The notes beneath the pieces were generated by a model. It was not told the DNA's origin and searched no databases. It saw nothing but the letters and a program-made list of their open reading frames with translations. Shown here piece after piece: positions 16,880 to 26,300 of a stretch of 57,595 nt of DNA. Location of the stretch: contig CACYDW010000042.1 of NCBI GenBank assembly GCA_902773325.1, positions 1 to 57,595 on the forward strand. Direction: 5' to 3'. The DNA comes from an uncultured Ruminococcus sp. GTDB taxonomy: Bacteria; Bacillota; Clostridia; Oscillospirales; Acutalibacteraceae. The stretch's first letter is position 1; each line of letters opens with the position of its first letter. The translations under genes were made by a program, and so were the position numbers.

Positions 16880-18346
16880 ATGAAGAAAATCAGAATTCTT
16901 GCCTTAGTAGCGGCAGCGGTTCTTTGTGCGGCTGTGCTGGCGGCGTGTTCCGGTTCTAAAAACAGGGTTTCGGCTCAGGAAATGTTCAAATGCACTATGT
17001 ATGGCTTTTCCGGCAATTCCACGGCGGAATTTTCTCTGAACTATGATAAGAAGGAAGAGATCTATAAAGATGCGCTGGACGGTCTGAATACCGATATCAG
17101 CAGTCAGTATGAGATCTATTCTACTGTAAGATCAAACCTGAACCATTTCTTTGATTCCATCAAATATGTTATTACGTCTGAAAAGAAGTCCGGTTTTGTC
17201 AATGGCGATGAGCTTCAGATTCAGGCAACCTGCAGTGAGGAATATGCGGAGAAGCTGCACATTGATTTTGTAGACACTACCTTTACCTATACGGTCGAGG
17301 GCTTGATCGAGGGTACGATGCTTGACCCGTTTGAGGGACTTGTTATCAATTATTCGGGTATTGCTCCCAGAGGAAAAGCGGAGCTTGACACTTCGGGCTG
17401 CTCTGATTTTGCACAGAGATATGTCGATTTTTACATTGACAGCAGCAACAATGGTTCACTCTCTAATGGCGATACCGTTACCGTTAGTGTCTCATACTAT
17501 GAGGGCGATGCGAATGATAATTATACTGTAATTACCTCAACAACGAAGGACTATACTGTAGCGGGTCTTAGCGAATATCCTGCTGACCTGAACGATGCCG
17601 CTGTCAGCTCCATTGAATCGCAGTTCAATGATATGCTTGCTGCAAACGGTCTGAGCAGCTTTTACAAGAACGCTAAGGTGAGCACCGACTATGCCGGAGA
17701 TGGCGAATGGGTACAATTACAGATTACAGACGTGACCTCTGCGGTTGTATGTAAGGCATATTTCCAGCGTAAAGACCAGTCGTCCTATGAGGTTAACAAC
17801 CTCTATAAGTATATTTATGAGATCGTGGTTACCGGAAAGGTCTTAGATGCCGATTCTGATTCAACCTTCAAGAAGGGCAGCAAGATTACCCTCAAAACCT
17901 ATTATGTGCCTGTTGCAACAGATATTCCTGTTGATGCAAGCGGCAATGTTCTTGAAGGATATACCAGTTACAGCGACACCAGATATCAGCTTGGTGAAGT
18001 CAGCTATGATGATGTTTATAACGAGCAAATAACCAAAAATAAGTCTGAGTTCAATGTGGTAGAAAAAGAGGTTGAGCGTGCCCAGGAGCCTGTGGAGGAG
18101 TCCAGCAAGCCGCAGGCGGAAGAAAGCTCTCAGACTACTCCTGAAAGCAGCACCGAAAGCTCTGCTGAAAGTTCCGCAGAAAGCTCTGTTGAGAGTTCTG
18201 TTGAGAGTTCTGCTGAAAGCTCCGCAGAAAGCTCTGCTGAGGTCAGCGCAGAATCCTCAGCGGCTGAAGCCGAGGAATCGTCCGCTTCGGAAACAAGCGG
18301 TGCGCCGGATGTTTCTTCTGTTGCAAGAATCATTACCCAACACTGA
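16880..18346 (+). CDS. Secreted lipoprotein with Ser/Glu/Ala-rich tail, unknown function
   Basis: A 488-residue protein. The signal peptide ends in a lipobox (VLAAC). The middle (about 30-395) has at least two similar segments, each a beta-rich domain with a turn to G-x-x-V-x-V-x-V-x-Y; the stretches ending in TYTVEGLIEG and DYTVAGLSEY suggest an internal duplication. The last 85 residues are low-complexity (ESSAESSVESS and the like). I do not recognise the family. The start at 16880 follows AAGGAG, and a long in-frame extension upstream lacks one. A terminator follows. Confidence 0.75.
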   Translation: MKKIRILALVAAAVLCAAVLAACSGSKNRVSAQEMFKCTMYGFSGNSTAEFSLNYDKKEEIYKDALDGLNTDISSQYEIYSTVRSNLNHFFDSIKYVITSEKKSGFVNGDELQIQATCSEEYAEKLHIDFVDTTFTYTVEGLIEGTMLDPFEGLVINYSGIAPRGKAELDTSGCSDFAQRYVDFYIDSSNNGSLSNGDTVTVSVSYYEGDANDNYTVITSTTKDYTVAGLSEYPADLNDAAVSSIESQFNDMLAANGLSSFYKNAKVSTDYAGDGEWVQLQITDVTSAVVCKAYFQRKDQSSYEVNNLYKYIYEIVVTGKVLDADSDSTFKKGSKITLKTYYVPVATDIPVDASGNVLEGYTSYSDTRYQLGEVSYDDVYNEQITKNKSEFNVVEKEVERAQEPVEESSKPQAEESSQTTPESSTESSAESSAESSVESSVESSAESSAESSAEVSAESSAAEAEESSASETSGAPDVSSVARIITQH

Positions 18347-18359
18347 TATGCCTGCTGTT

Positions 18360-18396
18360 CCGTGCGTTACGGTTTTGAAAAAGCCGTGACGCACGG
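18360..18396 (+). terminator. Terminator of the second lipoprotein gene
   Basis: CCGTGCGT at 18360 pairs with ACGCACGG at 18389-18396, with further pairing inside, followed by ATTTTCC. Moderate strength. Confidence 0.75.
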
Positions 18397-18501
18397 ATTT
18401 TCCGTTATGCGATGATGCTTGGTCACGCTGTCGGATATTGCTATCCGGAAAAAAATATGTTACAATAAGTACATACAATACTGTTGGTTATGGAGGCGGC
18501 T

Positions 18502-19092
18502 ATGGCGGAATCGACTGTTACAAAAAAGGCAATTGCCGAGGGTTTCAAAAGTCTTATGACGAAAAAGCACTTTGAAAAGATCACTATATCGGATATCACC
18601 GCTGCCTGCGGCTTGAACCGTCAGACCTTCTATTATCATTTTCAGGATAAATATGAGCTGCTGAACTGGATTTTTTATAACGAGGTCATTGCCCCGCTTA
18701 TGGACGGTCTGACCATCGACAACTGGAGTGACAAGCTTGAGGTGATGCTTGTAACCATGAAAAAGGATGTACGGTTCTATTCCAATGCACTCAACACACC
18801 CTACAGCAGTGAGTTCCGGGATTATCTGTTTAAGGTCACTGCTACAGTGGTGGACGAGATCATCGACCGCATTGCAGACGGTCAGACGATCAAGGATTAT
18901 GATAAGCAGTTTATTACCGAATTCTTTTCTTATGGTATCACGGGTTGCACGATCAAATGGATCACCTCCAACTCCATGGAAAGTCCTGAAAATGTTGCGG
19001 TCTATTTGAAAAATCTGGTAAACGACTGTAAAAGCTTTGCTGTCGCCCGATATGTCACAAGGCAGATGGAGCAGCAGCCGGACGTGCTGTGA
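18502..19092 (+). CDS. TetR/AcrR-family regulator
   Basis: A 196-residue regulator. The N-terminal DNA-binding domain is typical of the family: KITISDITAACGLNRQTFYYHFQDKYELL. The C-terminal part resembles the DhaS-like TetR subgroup (SNxMESPE and a short C-terminus), which in other Firmicutes activates dihydroxyacetone kinase genes. No dha gene is nearby, so the target is unknown. The start at 18502 follows GGAGGCGG. Confidence 0.88.
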   Translation: MAESTVTKKAIAEGFKSLMTKKHFEKITISDITAACGLNRQTFYYHFQDKYELLNWIFYNEVIAPLMDGLTIDNWSDKLEVMLVTMKKDVRFYSNALNTPYSSEFRDYLFKVTATVVDEIIDRIADGQTIKDYDKQFITEFFSYGITGCTIKWITSNSMESPENVAVYLKNLVNDCKSFAVARYVTRQMEQQPDVL

Positions 19093-19123
19093 TACGCTTT
19101 TGAAATCTTCCGCATGAATTACA

Positions 19124-19170
19124 AAACAGCAGGAGTATTTATGCCTGATGGCAATATACTCCTGCTGTTT
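19124..19170. terminator. Bidirectional terminator between the TetR gene and queH
   Basis: A 15-bp perfect stem (19124-19138 with 19156-19170), followed by TATTAT on the plus strand and preceded by AA on the other. It separates convergent genes. Confidence 0.9.
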
Positions 19171-19218
19171 TATTATCGCATAGTATCCGGCTGCTTCCGG
19201 ATGTGTATACCTGTACTT

Positions 19219-19848
19219 TTATGTTGATGCCTGACGCTGCTGCTTCGAGAAAACACAGCCGCAGAAATTCTGCCGGTACAGGTGAAACTGCGTCGATAGC
19301 TCGATAGAGCGTTTATAGCCGCCGCGTTTTTTGAAGTCCGAGAACAAATATGGTATACCGTATTGTTGACTGGTGTCCTTTCCGATGGCATTCAGCGCAC
19401 CGCTGTCCTTCTGGGGGCTGATGGAGAGGGTAGTGGTGAAGTAGTCGAATCCGCCTTTCTGTGCCGCCGCAGCACTTTCCTCCAGACGCATACGGTAGCA
19501 CCTGATACAGCGCTCGCCGCGTTCGGGGGCATTTTCGAGTCCTTTTGCCATCCGGTAGAAGCGCTCCGGTTCATATCTGCCCTCCAGAAAGTGTACAGAA
19601 GGACAGAATTCAGCGATCAGCCGTTTTACCTCTGCTACCCGATAGAGATATTCGCTTTCGGGTGAGATGTTGGGGTTATAGTAAAATACGGTGATGTCAA
19701 AATACTGTGTGAGATATTCCAGCACGTAGCTGCTGCATGGTGCACAGCAGCTATGCAGCAAAAGCCTGGGACGCAGGTTTTCGGCTGTGATTTTTCTGAG
19801 TGTTTCATCAAGCATGAGCTGATAGTTGATTTTAGGCTGTTGGGTCAT
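19219..19848 (-). CDS. queH: Epoxyqueuosine reductase QueH
   Basis: A 209-residue protein of the QueH family, which reduces epoxyqueuosine to queuosine in tRNA, replacing the cobalamin-dependent QueG. The iron-sulfur cysteines are visible: C34-C35 (HSCCAPC) and C114-x2-C117 (GERCIRCYRM). NAIGKDTSQQYG near the end also fits the family. The ATG follows GGGAG. Neighbours give no further queuosine genes. Confidence 0.92.
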   Translation of the reverse strand: MTQQPKINYQLMLDETLRKITAENLRPRLLLHSCCAPCSSYVLEYLTQYFDITVFYYNPNISPESEYLYRVAEVKRLIAEFCPSVHFLEGRYEPERFYRMAKGLENAPERGERCIRCYRMRLEESAAAAQKGGFDYFTTTLSISPQKDSGALNAIGKDTSQQYGIPYLFSDFKKRGGYKRSIELSTQFHLYRQNFCGCVFSKQQRQAST

Positions 19849-20209
19849 GTTGATCTCCCGATTCTGTGAGCTGTCTGCGGAATAACCGCCGATTTATAGT
19901 CAAAAGCTGCGCTCTTGTCATCGTCAGATGACAAGAGAGTATGATCTATACTATCCTTACCTATCCTATCCTTACCTGTGCTAACGAACGGTTGACGGTT
20001 CGTTGACAATCGGTGACGAGTCAGCAAACAATATGCTTGATTTTTATCCGTTGTCAGCATAAAACTCTCTCTCGTATACCTGAATCTGTGACATTCAGAT
20101 CGCAAAATGAAGCTGAAGCACTGGATCTCATGTGGGTTTCAAGGAATTTTATACCATCAGGTTTCATGGATTCAGGTGATAGATAAAGATGACTGGAGCA
20201 GAGGTGCTG
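19849..20209. other. Gene-free region between queH and the HAD gene
   Basis: A 361-bp stretch with no credible gene; an 86-codon minus-strand frame here has no ribosome binding site and an odd composition. It holds a perfect 11-bp hairpin (19912-19922 with 19927-19937, loop GTCA), a tandem of CTATCCTTACC units at about 19950-19980, and overlapping GTTCGTTGAC-type repeats at about 19983-20010. I see no riboswitch I can name. Confidence 0.5.
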
Positions 20210-20857
20210 TCAGAGCAGGGAAAGAATATCTGCGGGAGTATCTGCGATGAAATCCGCACCTGCATTTCTTAGCTCCTTAACCGTGCGGAATCCCCAGCTT
20301 ACACCGCATTTTTTCAATCCTGCATTGCGGGCAGTGCAGATATCTACGTCACTGTCGCCGATATAAAGACATTCGCTGCGGTCAAAGCCCTGTTCATCGA
20401 TCAGTGCCCACACCGCATCGGGACAGGGCTTGCGCTCGAATCCGTCACGTTTTCCCCAGACGGAGGCAAAGTGATGCTGCGGGAACAGCGCGGAAACGAT
20501 TCTTTTGGAAAACACATCGGGTTTGTTGGACATCACCGAATAGCATACTCCGCGTTCATCAAGAGCGGAGAGCAATTCCGGGATACCGATGTAGGGACGG
20601 GTTTTATTAAGACAGTGCTGATCGTAGTATTCGCTGAAATCCGAAAGAAGTGCCTGCTTTTTTTCCGGCGGCATATCCGGATTGCCGCTTGCACGGTCGG
20701 CAAGGACGGATACACCGCTGCCCACAAGCATTTTGTACTGTTCTGTTGCGTGAGGTGTATAGCCGTGTTTCGTCAGTGCATAGTTCATGCTGTCGGCAAG
20801 GTCACACAGTGAATTGACGAGTGTGCCGTCAAGATCGAAGATACAAAGCTTTATCAT
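20210..20857 (-). CDS. HAD-superfamily phosphatase, phosphoglycolate-phosphatase-like
   Basis: A 215-residue HAD hydrolase of the Gph/PGP type (class I cap). Motif I is FDLDGTLVNS, motif II SNKPD, the lysine is in FERKPCPD, and motif IV is IGDSDVDICTARNAG, which fits phosphoglycolate phosphatase of the DNA-repair type. The true substrate cannot be told. The ATG follows AAAGGAAGG. Confidence 0.9.
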   Translation of the reverse strand: MIKLCIFDLDGTLVNSLCDLADSMNYALTKHGYTPHATEQYKMLVGSGVSVLADRASGNPDMPPEKKQALLSDFSEYYDQHCLNKTRPYIGIPELLSALDERGVCYSVMSNKPDVFSKRIVSALFPQHHFASVWGKRDGFERKPCPDAVWALIDEQGFDRSECLYIGDSDVDICTARNAGLKKCGVSWGFRTVKELRNAGADFIADTPADILSLL

Positions 20858-20898
20858 GATTTCCTTCCTTTGTTGTATGCTGAATCACACTCAGCAGC

Positions 20899-22818
20899 TT
20901 AATGTTTTTTCCCGGGGACAGGAGGTTTCTTGGAGGGGGTGCGCTTGTCGGGCTTTGTTTTGGAGGTGTCGACCCTGACCATTTCTGTGTTGGATTTCGG
21001 GAGGGGCTGACGGTCGTTATGGGGAAGGGCGGTCTGGTATTCTTTTTTGCCTCTGGCAATGATGACGCTGATAATACCGAGTACGATCACGATCGCGCCC
21101 AGAACAGAACAGAAGATGATGTCGGAAATGTTGGGGGATGATACGCTGAAGCTGATGGCAGCTTCGGCAGACGGCATCAGGATATATGCCGAGCCGTCAT
21201 CGTTTTTGGTAACGGTAGGCTGATCAGCGGCATCAGTGTCGGTAACAGCAGGAGTATATACAAAGGATTTGAGAATATCGCCGCTTTCTGTGGTGATGCG
21301 GTAATAAAGCGGGGTATAGACATTTTCACCGGTGATGAGGGAGGAAAAGTTGATATGATCGGTGAAGTCTTTGGTGGTGCGCAGTGTAAGCAGGGGGGTA
21401 TAGCTTGAGGAAGTGAGGCTGTTGCCGTTTCCGAAAACGGATGCCATAGCGGTGCTTACCTCTGACGGTGTCCCGCTGAAGGTAACCGTACAGGTGCTTT
21501 TGCCGTCCTCTACGGACTGTACTGCGCCGATATTGATACTGCGGAAGTATGAAGCGGCATAATCGGACGCTTCGTTGCCGCCGGTGGCGATATCGTATTT
21601 AAATGTAACGGATTTTTTGATCTTGTCCTCGCTGAGGGGGGTTGCTGTGATATCAATGGATGCGGCGGAGTATTGTGTACCGTCATTGATTCTGAGCATC
21701 AGAAGGGAATTTTCGCTTTTTACGGCGCAGAGCTTGCCGTACTTGTTGGTGCTGAGCAGATCGGTAGCGGCGATCCAGTCATCTCCCTCGTAGATTCTGC
21801 ATTCGCCCAGATCATCGGCATCTTTCACGGAATAGGTGTATTCAACGGGAACAGGCATACTGCTGTTGCCGATATAGTTGGAAAAATCCAGGGTTTCGGT
21901 ATAGGAGTTCTGTTCGGCAAGCGGGGTGCTGCCGGTGGATTTGTCCTCATAGGAGACTTCACAATAGACCGAACAAAGCAGCTTGTTGGTGTAGCCTGCC
22001 AGTTCGCGGAGTGAAATATCGTTGAACTTTACTGTATATATGTAGGAATTATTTTCTATCTGCCACTGAGCAAAGGCGGCGGAGGCATCTGTGATATTTT
22101 TGAAATATTCGGTAAGCTTGCTGCCGATCTGGTCGGAGGTAGACTGAGAGATCGTGAACATGATGGTACGGTCAAAAACGGTCTTTTTGTTGGTGGTGAA
22201 GATCTCTATTTTTTGAACAGGATATCCCGTAAGACAGTTGACAGCGATCTGCGGTGCTGAAACCTGTTCGTCATTATTGAGTGAAACGGAGGTGGAGGTT
22301 TCTGTCACGTTGAAATCCATGCCCTCAAAGCCCTCTGCATCAGCACCGGAATGAATCCAGTTGATGAGCTGTGCGCTGCGGAAGTTTTCTTCCAGTTTCC
22401 AGCCCTGTGTCATAACGGTATCGGGATTGGAAAAGTTTACAACGGTTTGTGTGCCGGCAATAGAGGTGGTTTTCTCGGTATAGTCATAAATAGAGGTGAA
22501 ATCGAGAGAAAAGCTGTAGGCGATTTTGCCGTTAGTGGTGTTTTTTGCATAGTTGAGGGCATCGGGACAGTATTTCTGAACGACCTTGTCGAGATTGGTT
22601 TCGCTTTCAGTGCCCGGTGCGACTACGCTGTTCGGAAAGGTCAGGGTGACCATGCGCGTACCCTTGAAGGAGTCGTCCAGTGTGAGTGCGGTGGCAATAT
22701 CTACATCCTCCGGAACCGGTTCGCTGCAGGCAGAAAGAAATAACAATACTGCCGACAGGAGCAGGAACGCTGTGAGCCGTGTGAATAATCTGATATGAGG
22801 TGTTGCTTTAGAGTACAT
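20899..22818 (-). CDS. Large exported lipoprotein with C-terminal membrane anchor, unknown function
   Basis: A 639-residue protein. The N-terminus is a lipoprotein signal (hydrophobic run, then LFLSAC). The exterior part is a beta-rich, Thr/Ser-rich region of about 530 residues with no domain I know. Near residue 560-585 a membrane helix (FCSVLGAIVIVLGIISVII) is followed by a Lys/Pro-rich cytoplasmic tail of about 55 residues. So both ends are membrane-held. The ATG at 22818 follows GGGAGTG. It is divergent from the pilus operon and shares its roughly 500-bp upstream region, which suggests a link to it. Confidence 0.8.
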   Translation of the reverse strand: MYSKATPHIRLFTRLTAFLLLSAVLLFLSACSEPVPEDVDIATALTLDDSFKGTRMVTLTFPNSVVAPGTESETNLDKVVQKYCPDALNYAKNTTNGKIAYSFSLDFTSIYDYTEKTTSIAGTQTVVNFSNPDTVMTQGWKLEENFRSAQLINWIHSGADAEGFEGMDFNVTETSTSVSLNNDEQVSAPQIAVNCLTGYPVQKIEIFTTNKKTVFDRTIMFTISQSTSDQIGSKLTEYFKNITDASAAFAQWQIENNSYIYTVKFNDISLRELAGYTNKLLCSVYCEVSYEDKSTGSTPLAEQNSYTETLDFSNYIGNSSMPVPVEYTYSVKDADDLGECRIYEGDDWIAATDLLSTNKYGKLCAVKSENSLLMLRINDGTQYSAASIDITATPLSEDKIKKSVTFKYDIATGGNEASDYAASYFRSINIGAVQSVEDGKSTCTVTFSGTPSEVSTAMASVFGNGNSLTSSSYTPLLTLRTTKDFTDHINFSSLITGENVYTPLYYRITTESGDILKSFVYTPAVTDTDAADQPTVTKNDDGSAYILMPSAEAAISFSVSSPNISDIIFCSVLGAIVIVLGIISVIIARGKKEYQTALPHNDRQPLPKSNTEMVRVDTSKTKPDKRTPSKKPPVPGKKH

Positions 22819-23321
22819 TATTATCACTCCCTGTAAGTGGGTTGTTGCTTATCCTCTTTATTTTACTATTTTACTATTATAATGTAAAGGGAAAACCCTC
22901 CGAAAAAATAATTTTTTTTCTGCAAATTGTTTTCTGCCAACGGTACAGCAGGAAAATATCCGAACAGGTGTGCTTTTTCACAAAGTAGGGAAATTTTGGA
23001 TAAATGTCATATTTTGTCAAATTGTTTCAAAAATAAAATATTGACAATATACAAAAAATATAATAAAATACTACTTATAGTTCTAATGTGCGGAGTTATT
23101 GTATAATATTCCGATTGGTCGAATTATTTGCACAATGATATTACGCGCTGTATAGAAATTTTTAAGATAAATTAACGATTAAAGGTTGACAAAAGCGAGT
23201 TGCGAGTGGTATAGTGTTATTGTGTTATGTTATAGCAATAATGTGATGATAGATTGGTGATCTGACGAAACATAGATTGTTATTTTTTTATAGAACGATA
23301 CTGCATAAAGGAGTTTTCATT
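22819..23321. promoter_or_regulatory. Divergent AT-rich control region of the pilus locus
   Basis: About 500 bp, AT-rich, with no gene. Toward the lipoprotein there is a minus-strand TATAAT (22881-22876) with a weak -35. Toward the pilus operon there is TTGACA (23041-23046) with TAAAAT (23064-23069) and the stronger promoter given separately. I see no recognisable operator. Confidence 0.6.
23186..23215 (+). promoter_or_regulatory. Promoter of the pilus operon
   Basis: TTGACA (23186-23191) and TATAGT (23210-23215) are 18 bp apart; transcription would start about 100 bp before the adhesin ATG. Confidence 0.75.
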
Positions 23322-26300
23322 ATGACAAACGTATCCAAAAGACAACTCAATAAATTTGTCGCAGTGCTGCTGAGTATCGCGCTGTTGCTGACAAGCGTGG
23401 CTTCTCTGTTTGCGATCAGCAATAACAGGGCAGGTGCCGCCGATACCATTACGGTTTATTTTGATACCTCCAATACAGGAACCGGTTCGAGTTATGGCTG
23501 GTCAAAAACCATGTCTGACGTATACTATTATGCTTTTAAGGACAGTTCAAACAATACGGGCAGTCTGAAAAAGATGACAGCCACAGGCGAGGACGGTAAG
23601 GACGGCGGAAAGCTTTTTTCGGCAACCTTTAATTCGTCATATAATAACATCATCTTCTGTACGGCGAGCAGTTTTCCCGATGGTAACGACAAGAGGAAGC
23701 AGACCTATCATCTTACCGCAGAAAACAGCGGCATATACATTCTGAATGGAACTACGTATGGCGTTGGCGAAGTTGAATATCAGAATATGTACAGGTACGG
23801 TACGTATGAGGGTGTAACAGATTATGCAGGACAAAAGTTCAAGCTGTGCAACATGACGGATGCGGCTGTAACTCTTAATCTTATATACACAAACGGAACA
23901 GAAACAGTTACGGAAACGAAAACGGTGAGCGCAAGAGCTACCGGAGTGGACGTTACAATACCGTCAGCGGGTACAGGCAAAACACCTTACAAGCAGGTGA
24001 CTGTGCAAGGGGCAAGCGGCAGTGTAAATCTAAAAACCTATATATTCTCGGAGGGCAAGATCATAGGCAGCACTTTCTATTATGGTGTTACTCAGAATCT
24101 TCCGATTGGTACGCTCGATTACGGCGATGGAAAAACCCTCTGTTACAGAGGCACTGACTTTACAGGCAAATCGGCGGTAACTAAAAAGCTTTATTTCAGT
24201 AAGGATTATTTTCCTGCCGGACTTACTTCTCTTACGGTAAAGACAGCGGCAGGTACATATAGTACAAGCGCAATAACCACAGATGGTAATGCAAGCTATG
24301 AAACAACAGCAGATGTAGTTGTAGCTGCTGATGAGATATTCTCTATTATCGTCAATAATGGAACCAATACTATTACATATAACCTTACATGGGACGATAT
24401 TTCAAGGAATCTTGCGACAATATCGGATAACGTTGCTTACATTAACAGTACGCGTACCGTGCAGAGTGATGACAACGTTTATGTAGATGCGAACGGCAAG
24501 CAGCACCCCTACAGAACGGTTAAGGCAGACTTCTTTGATTATCAGTATGATAAGTTCAAGTATTATTATAATCATGTTGCGAGCGATGTGGAATCTGAAA
24601 AGGGAACAGCTAAAAGACCGTACGTTGCTGTAAATGCTGCACTTAGCAGGTCATCTTATGGCTCTACATCATATCCTCTTTATCTTGGTCAGTTTTGGCT
24701 ACCTTTAACAACAGGAGGTTCATACGATACAAGTACTTTAGCATATACAGGTGCACATGCAGAAAAACAGAGGGTAGGACATAATAACGATCTGGAAACC
24801 TACTGGATAAGAGATACTCAAACCGGTTATGATATGAACTTTGGTTTCGGTGAGCTGCTGAAAAACTTCACGTGGGCTGCGAACCTTGCCTATCGTACAG
24901 ACGATCAGGCTTCAGGTACATATAAGCCCTATGATGCGGTTGTGCAGGGACTTGTGTATCCTACTCTTGACACATACGCTGACGGCAGCTACAAGCTTAT
25001 GGCGACACAATCGGTACCACTTCCGTATTTTGATCCGACTTGGTGGACAGGAACATTTAGTACATCCATGACGGATGGCAATAAATCGGGTAGTGATCAT
25101 ACAAGAACGGTAAGCGTTAACAAAGCAGAATATCTGACGGAGTATGATGAGCTTCCTTTCCCGTTCTTTGAGATTGATGCGAGTGAAGTATCATTCCAGA
25201 ACGGATACAGCTCCGATAGGATGCTTACGGATAATACCGATAGATATGAGGGTAAGTATTACCTTTTCGATTCCAATAAACATTCTATCTATGTAAATAA
25301 CAGCGGCTTGACAATTACCGGCGCAGAAGGTGAAGGACTGGTTTATGATGCTTACGGTGACGGTAAATATTCAAACTCTCAGCCCGGTCTGTTCCCGTTC
25401 AATACAACGGATGATAACAACTCCGCGGATCTGCACTATGGTTTCGGTATTCAGTATACCATGGATTTCTACTATAATGAAAACGGTACTCTGAACGGTG
25501 AGGCTGACGGTATACCGATCACCTTTACATTCCAGGGCGACGATGATGTGTGGGTATTTCTCGATGATAAGCTTGTTCTGGATATGGGCGGCGCTCATAA
25601 AAACGCTATCGGTGAGATTAACTTCCATACGCAGTCGGTTTACATTGGTGCTGCGGAAACGATCTCGAGCAGTAATAAGAACAACGTAGTATCGACGGGC
25701 AAAAATGAAAAAACACAAACCTTCGCCCAGCTTGGAATAAATAATCTGACAATAGGCAAGCATAAGATCACGATGTACTACCTTGAAAGAGGTATGCTGA
25801 ACTCAAACCTCTATGTAATGTTCAACCTTCCTACTGCTCTTACAACATGGGAGCTTCAGGAGGATACGGATTTCTCGGGAATCAATGCAGCGTTCATAGA
25901 CTCTGTCAGATACGTAGCAGACAATGACGTATTCAACTACAGCATAGAGAATATGGGAACGCTTGCAGATGATGTTGTCGGCAGTGGTTATAAAGCTCCG
26001 TCATACGGCACGGTAAACAGAAGTGATGCAGAGAGTACCACAACAAAAACGACAGCATTGAGCAGCGGAACTGCACCTTCACCAACTCCAACGCAAACTA
26101 CTGTTGTAAAGCCGAAAAGAATTTATCTTGAACCAAATTCTAATTGGTCGAGCAACAATGCTAAATTTGGTGCGTGGATGTTTAACTCGAGCACAAATGT
26201 GTATGTTCCCGCAAAATGGGACGCTGATGTAGGAAAATGGTACGTTGATTATATGAATGAGTATGGCAATGGAGTGAAGTGGCTCAGATTTGATCCTAAC

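Noticed and set aside
19845-20105. 86-codon minus-strand frame upstream of queH
   Set aside because: No ribosome binding site, unusual composition, and it overlaps hairpin and repeat sequences.
23041-23064. TTGACA with TATAAT 12 bp later in the pilus control region
   Set aside because: The spacer is too short for sigma-A; the promoter at 23186-23215 is better placed.
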